Assembly: GCA_963712905.1 (NCBI GenBank)
Contig: CAVQJU010000003.1
Coordinates: forward strand, 62,001 to 126,000
Direction: 5' to 3'
Length of the DNA: 64,000 bases
From: CAVQJU01 sp963712905
GTDB lineage: Bacteria > Acidobacteriota > Vicinamibacteria > Vicinamibacterales > CAVVIG01
The position numbers and the translations under genes were made by a program. Shown in pieces: positions 48,399 through 55,822 of this stretch. The notes under the pieces are model-generated. The model worked only from the letters and a program-made list of their open reading frames with translations, did not search any database and was not told the DNA's origin. Each line of letters begins with the position of its first letter. The stretch's first letter is position 1.

Positions 48399-49639
48399 CT
48401 CCGACCAGCCGGACAGCCGATCACACCGTCGTCGTACCGGGCGGCGTCACAACGCCTCTGGGGTTCCGGGCCGCGGGCATTTCTGCGGGGATCAAGCGGC
48501 CGAGGCCTGATGGCACGGCGCCGCTCGATCTCGCGCTGCTCGTCTCGGACACGCCGGCGACGGCGGCGGCCGTCTTCACCATCAACAAGGCGCAGGCAGC
48601 GCCCGTGCTGGTCTCGCGCGAGCACATCACAAATTCGGGCGGCGTCGTACGCGCCATCATCGTCAACAGCGGCTGCGCGAATGCCTGCACGGGCGACGAG
48701 GGGATGGCCAACGCGCGCGTGATGGCGTCGGAAACCGCGCGTCTGGCGGGCTGCCGGGACGACGAGGTGCTCGTCGCTTCGACGGGCGTCATCGGCGTCG
48801 GGCTGCCAATCGAGAAGATCACGAACGCGCTGCCGCGCGGGTTCGCGGCGCTCGGCGCCGACCAGGGCCCGGCGGCCGCGCGGGCGATCATGACCACCGA
48901 CCCGTTCCCGAAGGAAGCGGCGGTGCGCGTGGTGCTCGATGGCCGCGAGGCCGTCATCGGCGGCATGGCCAAGGGCTCGGGAATGATCGAGCCGATGATG
49001 GCGACGATGCTGGGGTTCGTCACGACGGACGCGTCGGTGCCGCTGCCGCTCCTGCAGCGCGCCCTGCGCGAGGCCGTCAACACGACGTTCAACGCGATCA
49101 CGGTGGACGGCGAGTGCTCCACCAACGACGCCGTGATGCTGCTCGCCAACGGCCGGAGCGGCGCGTCCGTGAACGACGCGACGTACGCGGCGTTTCTCGA
49201 CGGCCTGACCACGGTGTGCCGCGAGCTCGCGCTGGGCATCGTGCGCGGCGGCGAAGGCGCGACCAAGCTCGTCACCGTGAAGATCACGGGCGCGGCGTCA
49301 GAGAGCGAGGCTCGAATCGCGGCCAAGGCGATCGCGAACTCCCCGCTCGTCAAGACGGCGATTCACGGCGGGGACCCGAACTGGGGCCGCCTCATCGCCG
49401 TGGCGGGCCGCGCCGGCGTCGCGTTCGAGCTGAGCCGGGCGGTCGTGACCATCGGGACCATCGTCCTGTTCCAGCACGGCCGGCCCCACGACGAGCGCGC
49501 GGCGGACGCCGCCGCGTATCTGCAGGGAAAAGATCTCACGGTGTCGGTCGACCTCGGCTCCGGCGCGGCCTCCTCGACCGTCTGGACGTGCGATCTGAGC
49601 GCCGAGTACGTCAAGATCAACGCGGACTATCGGACCTGA
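48395..49639 (+). CDS. argJ: bifunctional ornithine acetyltransferase / N-acetylglutamate synthase
   Basis: The protein has 414 residues from the ATG at 48395 (overlaps argD). The self-cleaving Thr motif is present: GMAKGSGMIEPMMATMLGFV (cleavage between Ala and Thr of MATML gives the active Thr). NSGCANACTGDEGMANARVM and TVDGECSTNDAVMLLANGRS are family hallmarks. It recycles the acetyl group from acetylornithine to glutamate and probably also uses acetyl-CoA. No argA is present in the cluster, consistent with the bifunctional type. Confidence 0.94.
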   Translation: MTPTSRTADHTVVVPGGVTTPLGFRAAGISAGIKRPRPDGTAPLDLALLVSDTPATAAAVFTINKAQAAPVLVSREHITNSGGVVRAIIVNSGCANACTGDEGMANARVMASETARLAGCRDDEVLVASTGVIGVGLPIEKITNALPRGFAALGADQGPAAARAIMTTDPFPKEAAVRVVLDGREAVIGGMAKGSGMIEPMMATMLGFVTTDASVPLPLLQRALREAVNTTFNAITVDGECSTNDAVMLLANGRSGASVNDATYAAFLDGLTTVCRELALGIVRGGEGATKLVTVKITGAASESEARIAAKAIANSPLVKTAIHGGDPNWGRLIAVAGRAGVAFELSRAVVTIGTIVLFQHGRPHDERAADAAAYLQGKDLTVSVDLGSGAASSTVWTCDLSAEYVKINADYRT

Positions 49640-49641
49640 CC

Positions 49642-50598
49642 ATGGCTGGAGCGACGACGACCCGCAAGGACTTCCTCTCGATCCTCGACTTCGACGCCGC
49701 CGATCTCGAGCGCTGCCTGGATCTCAGCGCGCGGCTGAAGGCGGAGCGGTCGCTGGGCCGCCAGGCTCCGACGAGCAATGCGCTCGACGGCTGTCACGTC
49801 GCCCTGCTCTTCGAGAAGCCCTCGCTGCGCACGCGCACGACCTTCGAGATCGCCGTGCGCGAGCTCGGAGGGCAGACCTTCATGTTGCAGTCGGCCGAAA
49901 CGCTCGGACAGCGGGAAGATGTCACCGATGTCGCCCGCAACCTCGAGCGATGGGTTCATGCCGTCGTCATCCGGACGTACTCGCAGCGGTTGATCGAGCA
50001 GTTCGCGACGGCGACCCGGCGCCTGAGCGTCATCAACGCGCTGACCGACGAACAGCACCCCTGCCAGGCGGTCGCCGACTTCCTCACGCTGCAGGAGCGG
50101 TGGGGCTTCGTCCGGGGCCGCACCGTCGCCTTCGTGGGCGACGGCAACAACGTCGCGGCCTCGTTTGCGCACGCGGCAGCGATGCTGGGCGTCAACGTCC
50201 ACGTGGCCAGCCCCGACGGCTACGCGCTGCCGCACGCCGTCGTCCAGCAGGCGACTGCCGTGGCCAGGCACGGGGCGCGGCTGCGGCTGTTCAACGACCC
50301 GGCGGATGCCGTCGCCGACGTGGACGCCATCTACACCGACACGTGGACGTCGATGGGCCAGGAGGCCGAGGCCGCGGTCCGCCGCCAGGTATTCGCGCCT
50401 TACCAGGTGAACGAGTCCCTGATGGCGCTGGCCAAACCCGGCGCGCTCTTCATGCACTGCCTGCCGGCCCACCGTGGCGAGGAAGTCACCGCCGACGTCC
50501 TCGAGTCGTCCGCGGCCGTTGTGTTCGACCAGGCCGAGAACCGGTTGCACTGCCAGAAGGCGCTGCTCCTGATACTGCTCGCTCCCGGCCGCGTATAA
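49642..50598 (+). CDS. argF: ornithine carbamoyltransferase
   Basis: The protein has 318 residues from the ATG at 49642, two bases after the argJ stop. The carbamoyl-phosphate motif FEKPSLRTRTTFEIAVRELG, EQHPCQAVADFLTLQER and the ornithine loop ALFMHCLPAHRGEEVTADVL identify the enzyme. It forms citrulline. An acetylornithine-type (ArgF') transcarbamylase is less likely because argJ recycles the acetyl group. It is the last gene of the arg operon; an acyl-CoA ligase follows 11 bases later. Confidence 0.94.
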   Translation: MAGATTTRKDFLSILDFDAADLERCLDLSARLKAERSLGRQAPTSNALDGCHVALLFEKPSLRTRTTFEIAVRELGGQTFMLQSAETLGQREDVTDVARNLERWVHAVVIRTYSQRLIEQFATATRRLSVINALTDEQHPCQAVADFLTLQERWGFVRGRTVAFVGDGNNVAASFAHAAAMLGVNVHVASPDGYALPHAVVQQATAVARHGARLRLFNDPADAVADVDAIYTDTWTSMGQEAEAAVRRQVFAPYQVNESLMALAKPGALFMHCLPAHRGEEVTADVLESSAAVVFDQAENRLHCQKALLLILLAPGRV

Positions 50599-50608
50599 TC
50601 GCGCGCTG

Positions 50609-52324
50609 ATGAACGAGTCGCCGTGGCTGGGGCACTACGACCCCGGCGTGCCGGCCACGCTGGCACCCTACCCCGTCCGTACGCTGCTCGACTTCGTCGC
50701 TGATGCCGCCGCGGCGCGGCCCGGCCATCCCGCGCTGCTCTTCAAAGGATCGACGCTGAGCTACGGCGCGCTGGAGCGGCTGAGCGATGCCTGCGCCGCG
50801 GCGTTCACGGCGCTCGGCATCGGGCGCGGCGACCGCGTCGCGCTGCTGCTGCCGAACTGTCCGCAGTTCTTCCTCGCGGAGCTCGGCGCGTGGAAGATCG
50901 GCGCCGTCGTCGCGCCCCTCAACCCCATCTACGCCGATGCCGAGATCGAGGCAGCGCTGCGCGAGCAGGGCGCCACCGCGATCGTCGCCTTGACGCGCTA
51001 CTACCAGCGCGTCAAACGCCTGCAGCCGCGGACGCAGCTCCGCCAGGTGATCGCGACCAACATCAAGGATCATTTCCCGGCAGTCCTGAAGGCGCTCTTC
51101 ACGTTGTTTCGTGAAAAGAAGGACGGCGACCGGGTCGTCATCGCCGCCGGCGATCACGATTTCGGCGAGCTGCTGCGGCGCCACGAGCGGGATTCGGTGA
51201 CACGCGTGCCTCTTGCGCCCGAAGACCCGGCGGTGCTGCTGATGAGCGGCGGTACGACGGGGACCGCCAAGGCGGCGCTTGGGACACACGGCGCGTACAC
51301 TTGCACGGGCCTGCAGATCAGGGCGTGGAACGCATCGCTCCTGCGCGGCGAGCAGGACGTCTACCTCGTGCCGCTGCCGATGTTTCATGTCTACGCGAAC
51401 GTCGGCATCCAGGCGCTGGCGTTCGTCAACGGCGGCGCGCTGGCGCTGGTGCCGAACCCGCGCGATCTCAAGGATGTGTTCGCCACGATCAAGCGCGTCA
51501 AGCCAACGTTTCTCTGCGGTGTTCCGACGCTCTTCATCGCGTTCCTGAACCACCCCGACGTCCAGGCGGGCAAGGTCGATTTCTCGTCGATCCGCATCTG
51601 CTTCTCCGGCGCTTCCGCGCTGATGGCGGAGACGAAGCGCCGTTTCGAAGCCCTCACCGGCGGCCGCATCGTCGAGGGGTACTCGCTCACCGAGGCGATG
51701 ATGGCGCTCTGCGTCAACCCGGCGCAGGGCGAGAACAAGCTCGGGTCGGTCGGCATGCCGCTGCCCGATGTGTCGGTGCGAATCTACGACGCCGACGAGG
51801 GCACCAGGGCGCTTCCGGCAAAGGAGATCGGCGAGATCTGCCTGGCCGGGCATCAGCTGATGGGCGGGTACTGGAATCAGCCGGGTGAAACGGCTGTCGT
51901 GCTGCGCGAGCACGCCGATGCCGGCGACGAAGACGGCCCGCGGACGTGGCTGCACACCGGCGACCTGGGCTATCTCGACGAAGACGGCTACGTGTTCATC
52001 GTCGATCGCAAGAAAGACATGATCAAGACGAGCGGGTTCCAGGTGTGGCCTCGCGAGATCGAGGAGGCGCTGGCCACGCACGCCGCGGTGGCGGAGGTCG
52101 GCGTCGCGGGCACGTCGGATCCGATCAAGGGCGAGGTCGTGTACGCGTGGGTCGTCCTCCGCGCGGGCCAGGCGGCCACCGAACAGGATCTCCGCGCGTA
52201 CTGCCGGGAGCGGCTCGCGGCCTACAAAGTGCCGGCGCGCGTCGAGTTCCGCGACTCGCTGCCGAAGACGATGGTGGGAAAAGTCCTGCGGCGGGCGTTG
52301 AAGGAGAGCATCGGCCCGCGGTGA
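50609..52324 (+). CDS. long-chain acyl-CoA ligase (AMP-binding)
   Basis: The protein has 571 residues. The adenylate-forming signature reads LLMSGGTTGTAKAALGTHGA, and the core motifs are RICFSGASALMAETKRRF, IVEGYSLTEAMMALCVNP and TWLHTGDLGYLDEDGYVFIV. The C-terminal catalytic Lys lies in LPKTMVGKVLRRALKES. It activates a carboxylic acid with ATP and CoA. Similarity to FadD suggests a fatty-acid substrate, but aryl or other acids are possible. It follows argF on the same strand and may share its transcript by chance. Confidence 0.9.
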   Translation: MNESPWLGHYDPGVPATLAPYPVRTLLDFVADAAAARPGHPALLFKGSTLSYGALERLSDACAAAFTALGIGRGDRVALLLPNCPQFFLAELGAWKIGAVVAPLNPIYADAEIEAALREQGATAIVALTRYYQRVKRLQPRTQLRQVIATNIKDHFPAVLKALFTLFREKKDGDRVVIAAGDHDFGELLRRHERDSVTRVPLAPEDPAVLLMSGGTTGTAKAALGTHGAYTCTGLQIRAWNASLLRGEQDVYLVPLPMFHVYANVGIQALAFVNGGALALVPNPRDLKDVFATIKRVKPTFLCGVPTLFIAFLNHPDVQAGKVDFSSIRICFSGASALMAETKRRFEALTGGRIVEGYSLTEAMMALCVNPAQGENKLGSVGMPLPDVSVRIYDADEGTRALPAKEIGEICLAGHQLMGGYWNQPGETAVVLREHADAGDEDGPRTWLHTGDLGYLDEDGYVFIVDRKKDMIKTSGFQVWPREIEEALATHAAVAEVGVAGTSDPIKGEVVYAWVVLRAGQAATEQDLRAYCRERLAAYKVPARVEFRDSLPKTMVGKVLRRALKESIGPR

Positions 52325-52337
52325 CATGCTTGCATGG

Positions 52338-52369
52338 AGTGCATGCATCGCCTACACTAAGTGCATGCA
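52338..52369 (+). promoter_or_regulatory. candidate operator: two AGTGCATGCA sites 22 bp apart
   Basis: AGTGCATGCA occurs at 52338-52347 and 52360-52369. TGCATGCA is itself palindromic. The spacing of two helical turns and the overlap of the second site with the antitoxin ATG suggest autoregulation. Confidence 0.6.
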
Positions 52370-52607
52370 GTACACCATCCGCGGCATTCCGCCGGCGGTC
52401 GACGACGCGTTGCGCAAGCGGGCCCGCGCGGACGGCAAGAGCCTGAACGAAGCCGCTATCGATGCGTTGGCCGAGGGCTCCGGCGCACCCGCTGCGCCGC
52501 GAAAACGACGCGCACTCGATGATATCGCCGGGACATGGAAGGCCGATCGGGCCGTGGAGTCGGCCCTCGCCGCTCAGGACCTAGTGGACGAGGACCTCTG
52601 GCGGTGA
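52365..52607 (+). CDS. FitA-like / Arc-type antitoxin
   Basis: The protein has 80 residues from the ATG at 52365. MQYTIRGIPPAVDDALRKRA followed by DGKSLNEAAIDALAEG is an Arc/FitA-type ribbon-helix-helix DNA-binding unit. The C-terminal tail (DDIAGTWKADRAVESALAAQ) would bind the toxin active site. It overlaps the toxin start (GTGA at 52604-52607). A paired operator-like site precedes and overlaps its start. Confidence 0.85.
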   Translation: MQYTIRGIPPAVDDALRKRARADGKSLNEAAIDALAEGSGAPAAPRKRRALDDIAGTWKADRAVESALAAQDLVDEDLWR

Positions 52608-52987
52608 GGCTGGCGCTCGACACAAATCGATACGTCGATCTCTGCAAGGGCATCGACGAGACGGTTGCGCTCCTGGAGGAAGCGGAGGTCATCATGCTGC
52701 CGTTCGTTGTGCTCGGCGAGCTGCGAGCCGGTTTCGCCCACGGGCGTCGACAGGCCGAGAACGAACGAACACTCCGCCGGTTCCTGTTGAAAGACGGGGT
52801 CCGCCTGCTCTTCGCAGACGACCAGACGACGCACCATTACGCGTCAATCTTCCACCAGCTCCGGAAACAAGGGACACCGATCCCGACAAACGACATGTGG
52901 CTGGCGGCGCTCGTCCTGCAGCACAACCTGATCCTGCATGCGCGCGACCAGCACTTCGATCACCTTCCGCAAGTTGTCCGCGTGTGA
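52604..52987 (+). CDS. PIN-domain toxin (VapC/FitB family)
   Basis: The protein has 127 residues from GTG at 52604. The PIN acidic residues are RLALDTNRYVDLCKG, VLGELRAGFAHGRR, TNDMWLAALVLQHN and HARDQHFDHLPQV. The order and spacing match FitB/VapC ribonucleases. The GTGA overlap with the antitoxin gives translational coupling, and another GTGA overlap joins the next gene (52984). It is the second complete type II module in the window. Confidence 0.9.
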   Translation: MRLALDTNRYVDLCKGIDETVALLEEAEVIMLPFVVLGELRAGFAHGRRQAENERTLRRFLLKDGVRLLFADDQTTHHYASIFHQLRKQGTPIPTNDMWLAALVLQHNLILHARDQHFDHLPQVVRV

Positions 52988-53397
52988 ACTGGCTGACCGC
53001 TCATTCGCTGATCGTGGTTCTGGTGAGCTCAGCAGCGTGCCAGGCGGAGTCGTGCGGCGCTCGCCCGCGGGCTTTGGGGTTCGGGGATCTGGGATTGGCG
53101 GACCGCGTCGAGGTCATCGGCCGCGCTAGTGAGAAGGTGGCAACGATTGGCGACAAGGCCAGGATCCAGGACGCGGTCGCGTTCATCGAACGACATCATG
53201 AAGGCTGGATCGATGTGTGGACTGGACCGCGAGCGCCGGTGCTGGACTTCCGCTTCTACCAGGGCACCCGGTATCTGGGCCAGTTCGGAATCGCGAACGA
53301 CTATATCGCCGTGGGCGGACTGTCCAGGAAGGCTCCTGCTCCTGAAATCGCGGCTCTGGCGAAACGACTCGACTTGGAGTGGCCTTCGCTGAGGTGA
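52984..53397 (+). CDS. small exported protein of unknown function
   Basis: The protein has 137 residues from GTG at 52984, overlapping the PIN gene stop. The N-terminus is hydrophobic and cysteine-containing (LTAHSLIVVLVSSAACQAES), possibly a weak lipoprotein signal. The rest contains AVAFIERHHEGWIDVWTGPR, LDFRFYQGTRYLGQFGIAND and EIAALAKRLDLEW. No family is recognised. It is coupled to the toxin gene, which is unusual for an exported protein. Confidence 0.55.
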   Translation: MNWLTAHSLIVVLVSSAACQAESCGARPRALGFGDLGLADRVEVIGRASEKVATIGDKARIQDAVAFIERHHEGWIDVWTGPRAPVLDFRFYQGTRYLGQFGIANDYIAVGGLSRKAPAPEIAALAKRLDLEWPSLR

Positions 53398-53420
53398 GGC
53401 AGGCCAGAAGGCCTGCACTA
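53396..53420. repeat. short palindrome GGCAGGCC-AGAAGGCCTGC, copy 2
   Basis: GAGGCAGGCCAGAAGGCCTG then CACTA. Its TAG on the minus strand is the pxpA stop (53418-53420), and the plus-strand gene stops at its left edge. It resembles 26218-26244. Confidence 0.82.
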
Positions 53421-54161
53421 CACCGTTCCAATCGCCCTGACGGTTACACCGGCGGATTCGAGGCCAGCGCGGAGCCGGGCCGCGAGATCCGCGGCGCCCG
53501 GCGTGTCGCTGTGCACGCAGATTGTGTCGACGTCGATCCCGACGATTGAACCATCGACGGCCGCCACCGACTTATCTTTCGCCATGCGGATCGCGCGCGT
53601 GACGACCGCATCGACGTCGTGGATGACGGCGCCGGGCTTCGTCCGCGACACGAGCGAACCGTCCGCCTCGTAGGCGCGGTCGGCGAACGCCTCTCCCACG
53701 ACACGCAGGCCCGCGGCACGGCCCGCCTTGAGGAGCTCCGAACCGGGCAGCCCGAACAGAATCAGGGACGAATCAAACGCGGCGGCCGCACGGGCAATGG
53801 CCTCCGCGAGCGCGGGATCCCTTGCGGCCATGTTGTACAGCGCGCCGTGCGGCTTCACGTGCTGAAGTTTGACGCCCTCGGCCGCCGCCACGCCGGCCAC
53901 CGCGGCAATCTGATAGAGCACGAAGTCCTCGGCTTCCTGCGGCGTCACGATCATCTCGTGCCGCCCGAAGCCTGCACGGTCTGGAAAGCTCGGGTGGGCG
54001 CCAACGGCCGCGCCGCCGGCTTTGGCGGCCCGGACAGTCTGGCGGAGAACAGATGGGTCGCCCGCGTGGAATCCTGCGGCGACGTTGGCCGACGTCACCA
54101 GCCTCAACAGGCCCGCGTCGTCGCTCATGCCTTCCCCGACGTCCGCGTTGAGGTCGATCCG
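53418..54161 (-). CDS. pxpA: 5-oxoprolinase subunit A (LamB/YcsF family)
   Basis: The protein has 247 residues from TTG at 54161 (RIDLNADVGEGMSDD), immediately after the terminator; a longer frame would read into it. Signatures are SANVAAGFHAGDPSVLRQTV, GAHPSFPDRAGFGRHEM, HVKPHGALYNMAARDPALAE, FADRAYEADGSLVSRTKPGA and DTICVHSDTPGAADLAARLR. PxpA works with PxpB and PxpC to hydrolyse 5-oxoproline. Those partners are not in the window, so function may be incomplete here or encoded elsewhere. The TAG stop lies in a palindromic repeat. Confidence 0.88.
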   Translation of the reverse strand, partial: RIDLNADVGEGMSDDAGLLRLVTSANVAAGFHAGDPSVLRQTVRAAKAGGAAVGAHPSFPDRAGFGRHEMIVTPQEAEDFVLYQIAAVAGVAAAEGVKLQHVKPHGALYNMAARDPALAEAIARAAAAFDSSLILFGLPGSELLKAGRAAGLRVVGEAFADRAYEADGSLVSRTKPGAVIHDVDAVVTRAIRMAKDKSVAAVDGSIVGIDVDTICVHSDTPGAADLAARLRAGLESAGVTVRAIGTV

Positions 54162-54178
54162 CAACGCGACCAGTGTAC

Positions 54179-54211
54179 AAAACAAAAGGGCATCGCTTAC
54201 TGGCGATGCCC
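54179..54211 (-). terminator. strong intrinsic terminator after the rfb operon
   Basis: On the minus strand, stem GGGCATCGC pairs with GCGATGCCC around a six-base loop (54188-54211), followed by TTTTGTTTTG. The nine-base GC stem and the T-run make it the clearest rho-independent terminator in the window. Confidence 0.88.
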
Positions 54212-54356
54212 CCCTGCTCCGTTGGTCTGGCTCCCCCAGCATTCACGGCGCCCTGCCGTAATCAGACCAGCGACCTGCCCTGTCCTATGGCAAGCGTCGT
54301 GCCGCGCTCAAAGTGGGAAAAACCGGCGAGCTGCACGGCTCATGGGCATCCCATGC
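54180..54356 (-). ncRNA. candidate structured RNA between rfbC and pxpA
   Basis: This is about 175 bases of noncoding sequence on the minus strand. A possible -10 TACAAT lies at 54364-54369. Within it are hairpin CATGGG/CCCATG (54341-54355) and a three-way junction: TGGTCTG (54263-54269) pairs with CAGACCA (54223-54229) and encloses stems ACGGC/GCCGT (54245-54259) and GCT/AGC with a GGGGG loop (54230-54240). It ends at the intrinsic terminator. It does not show the motifs of SRP, tmRNA, RNase P or 6S RNA. It could be an independent small RNA or the 3' UTR of the rfb operon. Confidence 0.45.
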
Positions 54357-54377
54357 GCACGAGATTGTAGGGCGCGA

Positions 54378-54944
54378 TTACAAATCCGTGGCTGGCGCGA
54401 ACGCGGGGAGGTGTTCGATAACCGAGGCCAGCGACGGATGGCGCGTGTCGCGATCCGACAGGAGCGGGTCGGCGATGGGCCAGTCGATGCCGATCGCGGG
54501 GTCGTTCCAGGCGATGCCGAGCTCGCCCTTCGGATCGTAGATGTCCGTGCACTTGTACTCGACCTGCGCAACGGGGCTCACCACTGCAAAGCCGTGCGCA
54601 AAGCCCGGCGGCAGGTAGCACTGGCGGAAGTTCTCGGCCGAGAGCGTCACGCCCATCCATTGGCCGAAGGTCGGCGAACCCCGCCGGACGTCAACAGCCA
54701 CGTCGAAGATCTCTCCCTCGATGACACGAACGAGCTTGCCCTGCGGGTGCCGGATCTGCAGGTGCAGGCCGCGCAGCGTCCCACGAACGGATCGCGAGTG
54801 GTTGTCCTGCACGAACGGGCCGGGAATGCCCGCCCCCAGATACTTGTCCGCGTGGTAAGTCTCGAGGAAGAAGCCGCGCGAATCCCGGTAGACATCGGGC
54901 TCGATGATGACGACGCCCGGAATCGTCGTGGGAACGGAGCGCAC
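54378..54944 (-). CDS. rfbC: dTDP-4-dehydrorhamnose 3,5-epimerase
   Basis: The protein has 188 residues from GTG at 54944, after the rfbA stop. Signatures are IIEPDVYRDSRGFFLETYHA, GTLRGLHLQIRHPQGKLVRV with the catalytic His, GEIFDVAVDVRRGSPTFG and LPPGFAHGFAVVSPVAQVEY. It is a cupin-fold epimerase of dTDP-rhamnose synthesis. rfbD, the final reductase, is not in the window. The enzyme precedes the structured RNA/terminator region. Confidence 0.93.
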   Translation of the reverse strand: MRSVPTTIPGVVIIEPDVYRDSRGFFLETYHADKYLGAGIPGPFVQDNHSRSVRGTLRGLHLQIRHPQGKLVRVIEGEIFDVAVDVRRGSPTFGQWMGVTLSAENFRQCYLPPGFAHGFAVVSPVAQVEYKCTDIYDPKGELGIAWNDPAIGIDWPIADPLLSDRDTRHPSLASVIEHLPAFAPATDL

Positions 54945-54946
54945 GG

Positions 54947-55819
54947 TCAGGCTTCCTGCTCGAGGATGCGGAGCAGATACTGGCCGTACGTGCTCGAGCC
55001 CATCGACTTCGCCAGCCGTGTGAGGTCGGCGGCCGCGATGTAGCCCTTCCTGAAGGCGATTTCCTCGAGGCACGCGACCATCAGGCCCTGGCGCTCTTCG
55101 ATCGCCTGAATGTAGTTGGACGCCTGCATCAGCGATTCGTGCGTGCCGGTGTCGAGCCAGGCAATGCCCCGTGTCAGCTTCTCGACGTGAAGCTGCCCGC
55201 GCTCCAGATACGTGCGGTTGACGTCGGTGATCTCGAGCTCTCCACGAGCCGACGGCTTCAGGTGTGCTGCGATGTCGATGACCTGGTTGTCGTAGAAGTA
55301 CAGGCCCGTCACGGCCAGCGTGGAACGCGGCTTTTTGGGCTTTTCTTCGAGGCTGATCGCGTGACCAGCCGCGTTCAGCTCGACAACGCCGTAACGTTCG
55401 GGGTCGCGAACCTGATACCCGAACACCGTGGCGCCCGATTTTCGGAGCGCGGCCTTTTCCAGGTATTCCACGAAGCCGGCGCCGTAGAACACGTTGTCGC
55501 CGAGCGCCAGCGCCACGCGATCGCTGCCGACGAACTCGCGGCCGATGATGAACGCCTGCGCCAGCCCGTCCGGGCTGGGCTGCGCCGCGTACTCGATGCG
55601 CAGGCCGATCTCCGACCCGTCGCCGAGCAGCCGCCGGAAGCCGTCCTGCTCGTGCGGCGTGGTGATGATCAGGATTTCCCGGATCCCGGCCAGCATCAGC
55701 GTCGACAGCGGGTAGTACACCATCGGTTTGCTGTAGATCGGCATCAGCTGCTTGCTGACGGCGCGCGTCAGCGGATGCAGCCGCGATCCCGACCCGCCCG
55801 CGAGGATGATTCCCTTCAT
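54947..55819 (-). CDS. rfbA: glucose-1-phosphate thymidylyltransferase
   Basis: The protein has 290 residues. The nucleotidyltransferase motif GIILAGGSGSRLHPLTRAVS, LMLAGIREILIITTPHEQDG, LGDNVFYGAGFVEYLEKA and AWLDTGTHESLMQASNYIQA are present. It makes dTDP-glucose and is usually feedback-regulated by dTDP-rhamnose. It is encoded between rfbB and rfbC with 2-3 base gaps. Confidence 0.95.
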   Translation of the reverse strand: MKGIILAGGSGSRLHPLTRAVSKQLMPIYSKPMVYYPLSTLMLAGIREILIITTPHEQDGFRRLLGDGSEIGLRIEYAAQPSPDGLAQAFIIGREFVGSDRVALALGDNVFYGAGFVEYLEKAALRKSGATVFGYQVRDPERYGVVELNAAGHAISLEEKPKKPRSTLAVTGLYFYDNQVIDIAAHLKPSARGELEITDVNRTYLERGQLHVEKLTRGIAWLDTGTHESLMQASNYIQAIEERQGLMVACLEEIAFRKGYIAAADLTRLAKSMGSSTYGQYLLRILEQEA

Positions 55820-55822
55820 CGT

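Noticed and set aside
54223..54269. tRNA gene
   Set aside because: The closed stem and two hairpins lack a T-loop GTTCRANNC motif, an anticodon arm of correct size and an acceptor end.
54180..54356. SRP, tmRNA, RNase P or 6S RNA
   Set aside because: The diagnostic conserved blocks of these RNAs were looked for by eye and not found.
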